Assembly (NCBI RefSeq): GCF_014650775.1
Contig: NZ_BMVP01000006.1
Location: forward strand, 186,001-250,000
Direction: 5' to 3'
Origin: Streptomyces cirratus
GTDB taxonomy: Bacteria; Actinomycetota; Actinomycetes; Streptomycetales; Streptomycetaceae
Length of the DNA stretch: 64,000 bases
Of this stretch, positions 1 through 7,089 are shown in pieces. A program made the translations under genes and the position numbers. The notes beneath the pieces were generated by a model. That model did no database searches, was not told the DNA's origin, and saw only the letters and a list, made by a program, of their open reading frames with translations. How positions within the stretch are numbered: position 1 is the first letter of the stretch; each line of letters starts with the position of its first letter.

Positions 1-619
1 GCCGCGCGGCCATCCACAGCATCGGGTCCAGCGGGTTCTTCTTCCCCGGGCGCTCGGGGTCGCCGCCGCGCTCCGCGGAGAGCAGCCGCATGGCCTCGGC
101 GTCGAGGTGGGAGACGCCGCCGAAGTGCGGATCGGACTCCACCGAGAAGTAGACGTCGCCGTCGAGCTCGTACGCGGCGCCCGCGTCCCGCAGCCGCTCG
201 ACGAGCGGCACGATGCCCGGTATGGCCTCGACGGCGCCGATGTACTGCCGCGGCGGCAGGATCCGCAGGGCGGTCATGTCCTCGCGGAAGAGGGCCGTCT
301 CGCGTTCGGCGAGCTCGGTCCAGTCATGGCCGTCGCGCTGCGCCCGCTCCAGCAGCGGATCGTCGACGTCCGTGACGTTCTGGACGTAGTGGACCTGCCG
401 CTTGGTGTCGAGCCACACGCGCTGCACCAGGTCGAACGCGTTGTAGGTGGCCGCGTGACCGATGTGGGTGGCGTCGTACGGCGTGATGCCGCAGACGTAG
501 ATACGGGCGACGGGACCGGGGGCGAGGGTGATCGTCCCCTGGGTCGCGGTGTCGTGGATCTGGAGGTCGCGGCCCTTGCCGGGCAGGGCGGGGACCTCAG
601 AAGCGGGCCAGGCATGCAT
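1..619 (-). CDS. mshC: MshC, cysteine:GlcN-Ins ligase (C-terminus cut off by window edge)
   Basis: This enzyme uses ATP to join L-cysteine to the amino group of GlcN-inositol, the penultimate step of mycothiol synthesis in the cytosol. The visible 206 residues are the N-terminal half of a class I cysteinyl-tRNA-synthetase-like catalytic domain. They include [15 protein letters not shown] (about residues 41-55), where Cys43 matches the zinc ligand and HIGH is the ATP-binding motif, followed by [13 protein letters not shown]. The divergence from true CysS ([13 protein letters not shown]) and the company of the next three genes support MshC over CysS. The start is ATG at 619 ([16 protein letters not shown]). 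A second ATG four bases in is out of frame. The full protein should be about 410 residues, so roughly half is outside the window. Confidence 0.95.
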   Translation of the reverse strand, partial: MHAWPASEVPALPGKGRDLQIHDTATQGTITLAPGPVARIYVCGITPYDATHIGHAATYNAFDLVQRVWLDTKRQVHYVQNVTDVDDPLLERAQRDGHDWTELAERETALFREDMTALRILPPRQYIGAVEAIPGIVPLVERLRDAGAAYELDGDVYFSVESDPHFGGVSHLDAEAMRLLSAERGGDPERPGKKNPLDPMLWMAAR

Positions 620-739
620 GCTTCGAGACTAACCGGACGGATGTTCCGTCATCGAACCGGACCAGCACTGTTGGCTTGATCGCCACCCTTGCGGTCTGGC
701 CGGTTCTGTGCCTGGAGGCACGCGACGCGCCGGAGGAGG

Positions 740-1543
740 TCAGACCGGCGGCCAGGGGATGGCGGGCCACTGCCCCGAGGGGCGGGGATGCGTTCCCTCG
801 CGCAGCAGGAGGGCCACACGGGCCCGTACGGCCGCCAGCTCGGCGGCGGTGATCAGTTCCGCCAGCCGGGCGGCGAGGGGGCCCGCATCGGCCAGCTGGG
901 AGGCGAGGGAGACCAGTACGGTGCGGGCCTCGTCCGTGAGGGGCTCGCCCGCCCAGCCCCACAGCAGGGTGCGCAGCTTGTCGTCGGCGTGGAAGGTCAC
1001 CCCGTGGTCGATGCCGTAGAGCCGGCCGTCGGGGGCGGGCAGCAGGTGACCGCCCTTGCGGTCGGCGTTGTTGATCACGGCGTCCAGGACGGCGAGGCGG
1101 CGCAGCCTCGGGTCGTCGGCGTGCACGAGCAGCGCGGTGCGCCCCTCCCCCACTTCCGCGAGGGCGACCGGCTTCCAGCCCTCCCCGGCCTCCTCGCCCT
1201 CGACGAGCGCCAGCAGTTCCGGCCCGGGCGCGTCGCCGGCGTCGATCCACCGCTGGACCATGCCTTCGCCGTACGGGCCTTCGCGCAGCACCGTCTCCGG
1301 TACCAGACCCCACCCGGTGGCCTCGGAGACCAGGTAGGCGGCGCGCTCGCGCTGGGCGAGGCTGCCGTCGGGAAAGTCCCACAGCGGCCGCTCGCCCTTG
1401 ACGGGCTTGTAGACGCATTCGGCGCTGACGCCCTCGTACGTCACCGTGCACAGCAGCACGGCATTGGAGGCCTCGGCGATACGGCCCCGGACGGTGAGCT
1501 CACCTCTGGCGAGCAGTTCCTCGGTCGGGTTCACGGCGCTCAC
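740..1543 (-). CDS. SCO1664-family PI3/PI4-kinase-like protein
   Basis: Conserved actinobacterial protein of 267 residues whose gene always travels with mshC; its substrate is not known to me. The fold looks like a small phosphatidylinositol-kinase/HipA-like kinase. VYKPVKGERPLWDFPDG (about 44-60) fits the nucleotide-binding lysine and substrate loop, INNADRKGGH (157-166) fits the catalytic loop, and YGIDHG (176-181) fits a DFG-like metal site. The GTG start at 1543 shares four bases with the upstream stop (GTGA, 1540-1543), so translation is probably coupled to the DUF3090 gene. The family is certain by motif; the kinase activity is inferred. Confidence 0.85.
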   Translation of the reverse strand: MSAVNPTEELLARGELTVRGRIAEASNAVLLCTVTYEGVSAECVYKPVKGERPLWDFPDGSLAQRERAAYLVSEATGWGLVPETVLREGPYGEGMVQRWIDAGDAPGPELLALVEGEEAGEGWKPVALAEVGEGRTALLVHADDPRLRRLAVLDAVINNADRKGGHLLPAPDGRLYGIDHGVTFHADDKLRTLLWGWAGEPLTDEARTVLVSLASQLADAGPLAARLAELITAAELAAVRARVALLLREGTHPRPSGQWPAIPWPPV

Positions 1544-2130
1544 GCCTGGCGCCGGTAGCCGTTCTGGCGGGGACACACGTGCCCTTCGGGGTCGAGCGGC
1601 AGGCTGCACAGCGGGCACGGCGGACGGCCGGCGTTGACCACGTCCAGGGCGCGCTTGGCGAAGGCGCGGGCCTGGACGCCGGAGAGGCGCACGCGCAGCA
1701 TCGGCGGGCCGTTCTCCTCGTCCTGGAGCAGGCGCTCCTCCGCCTCGGCGAGGTCCTCGTCGGAATCTGCGTCCATTTCCACGAGCGCCTGCGCCTCGAC
1801 GATCATCCGCTGCTCCTCGCCGTCCCAGGCCAGGGCCATCGTGCCGACGCGGAACTCCTCCTCGACGGGTACGTCGAGGGGGGCGGTATCGGCGGCCTCG
1901 GTCGAGGCGACGGCCGGTACGGGGGCGTTGCCGCCGGTGCGCCGTACGACCTCGTCCAGCAGTTCGTCCATCCGCTCGGCGAGCGCGGCGACCTGGGTCT
2001 TCTCCAGGGAGACGCTGGTGACGCGGGTCCCGGAGGAGGCCTGGAGGAAGAACGTTCGGCGTCCAGGCAGACCGACCGTGCCGGCCACGAAGCGGTCCGG
2101 CGGGTCGTAGAGGAACACCTGACGGGGCAC
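1540..2130 (-). CDS. DUF3090 family zinc-binding-like protein
   Basis: A 196-residue conserved actinobacterial protein of unknown role. The N-terminal part starts VPRQVFLYDPPDRFVAGTVG and runs through a beta-rich domain with FLQASSGTRVTSVSLEK. The C-terminus ends in a zinc-ribbon-like CPLCSLPLDPEGHVCPR, with a CxxC pair and a later HxC. An acidic stretch lies near residues 130-150. I chose GTG at 2130 because the family starts at this PRQVFLYDPP block. It lies between the histidine phosphatase and the kinase-like gene and overlaps the latter by four bases. That conserved order suggests a shared pathway, possibly linked to mycothiol, but nothing in the sequence proves a reaction. Confidence 0.85.
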   Translation of the reverse strand: MPRQVFLYDPPDRFVAGTVGLPGRRTFFLQASSGTRVTSVSLEKTQVAALAERMDELLDEVVRRTGGNAPVPAVASTEAADTAPLDVPVEEEFRVGTMALAWDGEEQRMIVEAQALVEMDADSDEDLAEAEERLLQDEENGPPMLRVRLSGVQARAFAKRALDVVNAGRPPCPLCSLPLDPEGHVCPRQNGYRRQA

Positions 2131-2213
2131 GTCCAGTCTCCAAGTGTCGGTGGCAGGGGCGGGGCGTGGGCGGGCTGCCTGTGTTGGCCCGTCCACCCTA
2201 CTGCGCCGTTCGA

Positions 2214-2903
2214 TCAGGCCGCGCCCGCGCCGCCGCCCACGACGGCGTCCCCGCCGTCTTCGGGCGATTTGCGCGGCACGAGGGCGGCGAAGTCCCCGGT
2301 GTCGCCGAGGCGGAACAGGAACGGGCGGGTCGGGGTGTAGCGGATGGCGGTGACGGAGCAGGGGTCGACGTGGATCCGCTGGAAGAGGTCGAGGTGCATG
2401 CCGAGGGCGTCCGCGACAAGGGACTTGATGATGTCGCCGTGCGAGCACATGAGGTAGACGGCGTCGGCGCCGTGCTCCTCCTCGATCCTCGCGTTCCACT
2501 CCCGTACGGCGTCCACGGCGCGGGCCTGCATCGCCCGCATGCTCTCGCCGCCGGGGAAGGCGGCGGCGGAGGGGTGCTGCTGGACGATCTTCATCAGGGG
2601 TTCGTCGGCGAGTTCGGAGAGTTTGCGGCCGGACCAGTCGCCGTAGTGGCATTCGCCGATCCGCTCGTCGGTGTGCACCTTCAGCCCCGGGCGGGCCGCC
2701 AGCAGGGGGGCGAGCGTCTCCTGGCAGCGTTGCAGCGGGCTGCTGACGACGGCGGCGAGCGGTACACCGTCGAGGCGGGCGGGCAGTGCGGCGGCCTGTT
2801 CGGCGCCGCGTTCGTCAAGGTTCACTCCCGGGGTCCACCCGGCGAGCAAACCCGCGGTGTTGGCGGTGGACCGCCCGTGCCGTACGAGGATCAGCGTGGC
2901 CAT
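2214..2903 (-). CDS. MSMEG_4193-type histidine phosphatase
   Basis: Member of the histidine phosphatase (phosphoglycerate-mutase-like) superfamily, 229 residues. The N-terminal RHG signature (LILVRHGRSTANTAG, His9) carries the phospho-accepting histidine. E84-region IGECHYGDWSGRKLSEL and the second catalytic MCSHGDIIKSLVAD complete the active site. The C-terminal tail is Gly/Ala-rich and variable. It is the first gene of the minus-strand block ending in mshC, 83 bases ahead of the DUF3090 gene. The 62-base gap to the divergent corA-like gene probably holds both promoters. The substrate is unknown; a mycothiol-pathway phosphate ester would be a guess. Confidence 0.88.
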   Translation of the reverse strand: MATLILVRHGRSTANTAGLLAGWTPGVNLDERGAEQAAALPARLDGVPLAAVVSSPLQRCQETLAPLLAARPGLKVHTDERIGECHYGDWSGRKLSELADEPLMKIVQQHPSAAAFPGGESMRAMQARAVDAVREWNARIEEEHGADAVYLMCSHGDIIKSLVADALGMHLDLFQRIHVDPCSVTAIRYTPTRPFLFRLGDTGDFAALVPRKSPEDGGDAVVGGGAGAA

Positions 2904-2965
2904 GGGGCCACCCTAATGGCGGCGGCGTGCGGGCGGGGGAGCCGGGACGGGGGAGAATACGCGGC

Positions 2966-3958
2966 GTGATAGTCGACTGCGCGATGTACCGGGACGGCCA
3001 CCGCTCCGAGGCACCCGAGGATTTCTCGGAGGCCCTCGCCGAGGCGCGGGCGACGGGTGACGCCTTCCTCTGGGTGGGCATGCACGAGCCCACGGAAACG
3101 GAATTCGAACACGTCAGTCAGGAGTTCGGGCTCCACAAGCTGGCGGTGGAAGACGCGCTGACCGCACACCAGCGTCCGAAGCTGGAGGTCTACGACGATT
3201 CGCTGTTCGTCGTCCTCAAGCCGGTCATGTACGACGACGACACCGACACGGTGACGACGGGCGAGCTGATGGTCTTCATCGGCGACTCCTTCGTGGTCAC
3301 GGTCCGGCACGGCGAGGGCGCCGCGCTGACCGCCGTGCGCCAGCGCCTGGAGCAGGATCCGGACGTCCTGCGGCACGGGCCGACGGCGGTGCTGTACGCG
3401 GTGTCGGACGCGGTGGTGGACCACTACATCGAGGTCGCGGCGGAGCTCCAGGTGGACCTGGAGGAACTGGAGGCCGAGGTTTTCGCCCCGAACGCCACGG
3501 ACAGCAGGAACACGAAGAGCACGGCCGCGCGGATCTACGGTTTCAAGCGGCAGGTGCTGGAGTTCCGCCGGGCCACGAGCCCGCTGCTCCAGCCGATGGA
3601 CCGGCTCGCCTTCGGGCAGGTGCCGTTCGTGCACGAGCGCTCCCAGCCGTTCTTCCGCGACGTCGCCGACCACCTGACGAGGGCGAACGAGTACATCGAG
3701 GGGCTGGACCGGCTGCTGTCGGACGCGCTGTCGGCGCACCTGGCCCAGATGGGCGTCCGGCAGAACGACGACATGCGCAAGATTTCCGCCTGGGCGGCGA
3801 TGGCGGCCGTCCCGACGATGGTGGCGGGGATCTACGGGATGAACTTCGAGCACATGCCGGAACTCAGGCAGAGCTGGGGGTACCCGGCGGTCCTCGTGGT
3901 CATGGCGGTCGCCTGCGTGGGTCTGCACCGGCTGTTCAAGGGCCGCGGCTGGCTGTAG
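2966..3958 (+). CDS. corA: CorA-family magnesium/cobalt channel
   Basis: Pentameric divalent-cation channel of the cytoplasmic membrane, 330 residues. A large cytosolic N-terminal domain (to about residue 265) includes long charged helices such as DHLTRANEYIEGLDRLLSDAL. Two C-terminal membrane helices follow: ISAWAAMAAVPTMVAGIYGMNF contains the YGMN selectivity motif, and YPAVLVVMAVACVGLHRLF is the second. The loop HMPELRQSWGY between them fits the family MPE pattern. The GTG start at 2966 gives VIVDCAMYRDGHR, the usual start of actinobacterial homologues. It is divergent from the histidine phosphatase and ends five bases before the convergent ferritin-like gene. Confidence 0.93.
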   Translation: MIVDCAMYRDGHRSEAPEDFSEALAEARATGDAFLWVGMHEPTETEFEHVSQEFGLHKLAVEDALTAHQRPKLEVYDDSLFVVLKPVMYDDDTDTVTTGELMVFIGDSFVVTVRHGEGAALTAVRQRLEQDPDVLRHGPTAVLYAVSDAVVDHYIEVAAELQVDLEELEAEVFAPNATDSRNTKSTAARIYGFKRQVLEFRRATSPLLQPMDRLAFGQVPFVHERSQPFFRDVADHLTRANEYIEGLDRLLSDALSAHLAQMGVRQNDDMRKISAWAAMAAVPTMVAGIYGMNFEHMPELRQSWGYPAVLVVMAVACVGLHRLFKGRGWL

Positions 3959-3963
3959 GCCCG

Positions 3964-4764
3964 TCAGGCGTAGTCCGGCGCTCCGGACGGCACGGCGCCC
4001 AGCGCGTCGCGCCGCTGGGGCATGCGCAGGCCCACCATGCGGTGCCAGCCGCTGAACCGCTCGTAGGCGTACACCCCGCGGATCCCGGCGGCGAGGGCGG
4101 CCGCCTTGGGCACGGGCCACCGCAGCAGCCTGCCCATGTGGCCCATGACGGCAAGGCTCACGTCCCGGTAGGTGCCGATCTCGGCGAGGGCGCTCTCGCG
4201 CAGCACGCGCTGGATGGTGCGGCCGTGGCCGGCGCGGGCGAGGGCCAGGAGTTCCTCGTGGCAGTAGGCGAGGTGGTTGTCCTCGTCGTTGCTGATCATG
4301 CGGATGGCCCTGCCGACCTCGGGGTGGTCCCCGAAGTGCTTGACCAGCATGGCCATCTGGTCGGCGGCGCGCTGTTCGGTGACGCGGCTGTGCGCGAGGT
4401 AGACGACGATGTCCTCCTCGGTCAGCGGCTCGTCGCGGCCGAGCTTCTCGTGCGGGAGGCCGATGCCCCGGCGTTCCAGCAGCATCGTGTAGTCCGTCTC
4501 GGGCGGCACCGGGACGGCGGGCAGGCCGCGCTTGCGCAGCAGGCCCTGGAAGATGCGCCCGTGCTTGTCCTCGTCCGCGCCGTGCCGGGCGATCTTGGGC
4601 GCGAGGTGGCGCATGCCGTCGGGCACGAGGGCGGAGATCCGGCCGTTCTCCCAGCCGCCCTGGGATTCCCCGCTGGCGGCGATGGAACAGAACAGCTGGA
4701 AGGAGTCGTCGTTCTCGACGATCTCCCGGAACAGGCTGCGGGCAGAGAGCATGTTCCGAGTCAA
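3964..4764 (-). CDS. Ferritin-like domain protein
   Basis: A 266-residue, largely helical protein with a ferritin-like di-iron pattern. Candidate metal ligands are spread over a four-helix core: E15-E17 in REIVENDD, the E..H pair in HGADEDKHGRIFQ, RVTEQRAADQM, and MISNDEDNHLAYCHEE. The C-terminal third is basic and aromatic (YAYERFSGWHRMVGLRMPQ). Homologues are annotated as ferritin-like or fatty-acid desaturase-like proteins in Streptomyces; the oxidation substrate is unknown. Start ATG at 4764. It is convergent with and almost touches the corA-like gene, so no separate terminator fits between them. Confidence 0.75.
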   Translation of the reverse strand: MTRNMLSARSLFREIVENDDSFQLFCSIAASGESQGGWENGRISALVPDGMRHLAPKIARHGADEDKHGRIFQGLLRKRGLPAVPVPPETDYTMLLERRGIGLPHEKLGRDEPLTEEDIVVYLAHSRVTEQRAADQMAMLVKHFGDHPEVGRAIRMISNDEDNHLAYCHEELLALARAGHGRTIQRVLRESALAEIGTYRDVSLAVMGHMGRLLRWPVPKAAALAAGIRGVYAYERFSGWHRMVGLRMPQRRDALGAVPSGAPDYA

Positions 4765-4828
4765 AGACGGATGCGGCGGGCGGGCAACCGATGCGTGGCG
4801 GCACTCGGCCGAATGAACGAAGCGAAGG

Positions 4829-4861
4829 CGGTGGCCCCGGGGCGTAACCCCGGGGCCACCG
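4829..4861 (-). terminator. Strong hairpin terminator after the LLM oxidoreductase
   Basis: A perfect 14-base-pair inverted repeat: CGGTGGCCCCGGGG at 4829-4842, a 5-base loop, and its complement at 4848-4861. It lies 86 bases past the stop of the minus-strand gene at 4947. As is usual in Streptomyces, no clear U-tract follows. Confidence 0.8.
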
Positions 4862-4946
4862 CGCGCGTTGTTGGCTGTGTCGGCCGTGGCGGGGAAGACC
4901 CCCGAGCCCCCACCACGGCCGCGGGGCGTTCGCCAGGTCTTCAGGG

Positions 4947-5996
4947 CTAGGCGAGGCCGGCGTGTTCCAGGGCCTGGACGCCGGCGCGCAGGGCGGTGAG
5001 CCGCTCGTCGCGGGTGAACCCGGCCGGGGCGAGCGTCAGGGTGGTGACCCCGGCCTCGGCGTAGGCGCGCATGCCGTCCGCGATCCGCTCCACCGAGCCG
5101 AGCAGGGTGGTCGAGTCGATCAGCGAGTGCGGGACGGCCGCGGCGGCGCCCGCCTTGTCGCCGCCCAGGTACTTCTCCTGGATCTCGGCGGCTTCCTTCT
5201 CGTAGCCCATGCGCTGCGCGAGCTGGTTGTAGAAGTTCTGCTTCGGGCTGCCCATACCGCCGACGTACAGGGCGGTGTAAGGACGGAAGGTATCGGCGAG
5301 GGCGTTCACGTCGTCGCCGACGGCGAGGGGGACGGTGGGGCAGACGTCGAAGCCGTCCATCGTCAGCCCCGCCTTCTCCCGGCCCGCGCGGATGTGGCGC
5401 AGCGCGGTCTCCTCCAGGTGCTCGGCGGCGGGGAAGATCAGCAGTGCGCCGTCGGCGATCTCGCCGGTCTGCTCCAGGTTCTTCGGTCCGATGGCGGCGA
5501 TGTAGAGCGGGATGTGCTCGCGCTCGGGGTGGACGGTCAGCTTGATCGGCTTGCCGGGGCCACCGGGCAGCGGGAGCGTCCAGTGCTGCCCGTCGTAGGA
5601 GAGGCGCTCACGGCTCATGGCCTTGCGGACGATCTCCACGTATTCACGGGTCCGGGCGAGCGGCTTGTCGAACTTCACGCCGTACCAGCCCTCGGAGACC
5701 TGCGGTCCGGAGACGCCGAGGCCGAGCCGGAAGCGGCCCTTGGTCAGGGAGTCGAGGGTGGCGGCGGTCATGGCGGTCATGGCGGGCTGGCGGGCCGGGA
5801 TCTGGAAGATCGCCGAGCCGACGTCGATCCGCTCCGTCTGGGCCGCGACCCAGGCCAGCACCGTGGCGGCGTCGGATCCGTAGGCCTCGGCGGCCCAGCA
5901 GACGTCGTAGCCGAGGCGGTCGGCCTCCTGGGCGACGGCGAGGTTGTCGCCGTCCATGCCCGCACCCCAGTAACCGAGATTGATGCCGAGCCGCAT
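4947..5996 (-). CDS. LLM-class F420-dependent oxidoreductase
   Basis: Luciferase-like monooxygenase-fold enzyme of 349 residues, of the F420-using actinobacterial subgroup. It starts MRLGINLGYWGAGMDGDN with the typical first beta strand. It continues with WAAEAYGSDAATVLAWVAAQT (cofactor-facing strand and helix), the GRFRLGLGVSGPQVSEGWYG motif near residues 86-105, and IPLYIAAIGPKNLEQTGEIADG, which is characteristic of F420 members. It probably transfers hydride between F420H2 and a small substrate; the substrate is unknown. ATG at 5996 was chosen because it begins exactly at the first strand. A palindrome at 6016-6029 lies 20 bases upstream, and a strong hairpin follows the stop. Confidence 0.9.
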   Translation of the reverse strand: MRLGINLGYWGAGMDGDNLAVAQEADRLGYDVCWAAEAYGSDAATVLAWVAAQTERIDVGSAIFQIPARQPAMTAMTAATLDSLTKGRFRLGLGVSGPQVSEGWYGVKFDKPLARTREYVEIVRKAMSRERLSYDGQHWTLPLPGGPGKPIKLTVHPEREHIPLYIAAIGPKNLEQTGEIADGALLIFPAAEHLEETALRHIRAGREKAGLTMDGFDVCPTVPLAVGDDVNALADTFRPYTALYVGGMGSPKQNFYNQLAQRMGYEKEAAEIQEKYLGGDKAGAAAAVPHSLIDSTTLLGSVERIADGMRAYAEAGVTTLTLAPAGFTRDERLTALRAGVQALEHAGLA

Positions 5997-6015
5997 GAGT
6001 CGTCCCCTTACCGGT

Positions 6016-6029
6016 TTACCGATCAGTAA
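6016..6029. promoter_or_regulatory. Palindrome TTACCGATCAGTAA upstream of the LLM gene
   Basis: Imperfect 14-base dyad with core TACCGATCAGTA, 20 bases before the LLM oxidoreductase start. Almost the same core, TACGGATCGGTA, occurs at 20106-20117 before the FAD dehydrogenase. This fits a TetR-type operator. No regulator gene is adjacent to either copy. Confidence 0.4.
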
Positions 6030-6096
6030 CGTAGGTCTGCGGGGACTGTAGCGCGCCCCGGTCGTCGGCGGCAGTGCCCCAGTAGTCTCAGCGCTC

Positions 6097-7089
6097 ATGG
6101 AGCAGAGGCATCTCGGCCGCACCGGCCTGCGCGTGTCCCGGATCGGCCTCGGCACCCTCACCTGGGGCCGGTCCGCGGAGGGACCGGACGAGGCGGGCGC
6201 CGCAGAGCAGTTGAAGGCCTTCTGGGAGGCGGGCGGCACGCTCGTCGACACCGCCGACGTGTACGGGGGCGGGGAGGCGGAGTACCTCCTCGGGCAGCTG
6301 GTCGGCAAGCTGGTGCCGCGCCGGGAGCTGGTGATCGCCACCAAATCGGGCTCCGTGCGGGATCCGGACCGGCGGTGCGACGGTTCGCGCGGGCACCTCC
6401 TCGCGGCGCTGGACGACTCCCTGGCCCGGCTGGACACCGATTACGTCGACCTGTGGCAGGTACACGCCTTCGACCCGGCCACGCCGCTGGAGGAGACCCT
6501 CCAGGCGCTGGACCTGGCCGTCACCAGCGGCCGGGCCAGGTATGCGGGCGTGGCGGGGTTCAGCGGCTGGCAGCTGGCCAAAGCGGCGACCTGGCAGCTC
6601 GCCGCCCCCGGTGCGCGAACCCGGCTCGCCTCCACGCAGATGGAGTACTCGCTGCTCCAGCGGGGCGTCGAGCGGGAGGTGCTGCCGGCCGCGCTGGACC
6701 TCGGCGTGGGCCTGCTGCCCTCCTCCCCCCTCGGGCGCGGCGTGCTGACGGGGAAGTACCGGGCGGGCACCCCGACGGACTCGCGGGCTGCGTCGCAGAC
6801 CCTCGCCGCCTTCGTGGACCCGTACCTGGACGAGGCGTCGGGCCGGATCGTGGACGCGGTCGCGACGGCCGCGCACGGGCTGGCGGTCACCCCGCTCCAG
6901 GTGGCGCTGGCATGGGTGCGGGACCGGCCGGGGGTGGTCGCGCCGATCGTCGGCGCGCGTACGCCGGCGCAGCTCGTGGCGGCGCTGTCGGTGGAGGCCC
7001 TTAGTCTTCCGGAGGAGATCTGCCGGGCGCTGGACGACGTGTCGGCGCCCGTGCACCGCTACCCCGATCAGGACTGGAGCACGCTGTGA
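6097..7089 (+). CDS. Aldo/keto reductase
   Basis: NAD(P)H-dependent TIM-barrel reductase, 330 residues. The active-site tetrad is present: Asp51 and Tyr56 in LVDTADVYGGGE, Lys83 in VIATKSG, and His123 in LWQVHAFD. The C-terminal cofactor-binding region reads LAWVRDRPGVVAPIVGARTPAQL. It starts MEQRHLGRTGLRVSRIGLGT, the family's usual N-terminus. The stop overlaps the GTG start of the next gene by four bases (GTGA at 7086-7089), so the two are co-translated. The natural aldehyde or ketone substrate cannot be told from sequence. Confidence 0.93.
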   Translation: MEQRHLGRTGLRVSRIGLGTLTWGRSAEGPDEAGAAEQLKAFWEAGGTLVDTADVYGGGEAEYLLGQLVGKLVPRRELVIATKSGSVRDPDRRCDGSRGHLLAALDDSLARLDTDYVDLWQVHAFDPATPLEETLQALDLAVTSGRARYAGVAGFSGWQLAKAATWQLAAPGARTRLASTQMEYSLLQRGVEREVLPAALDLGVGLLPSSPLGRGVLTGKYRAGTPTDSRAASQTLAAFVDPYLDEASGRIVDAVATAAHGLAVTPLQVALAWVRDRPGVVAPIVGARTPAQLVAALSVEALSLPEEICRALDDVSAPVHRYPDQDWSTL

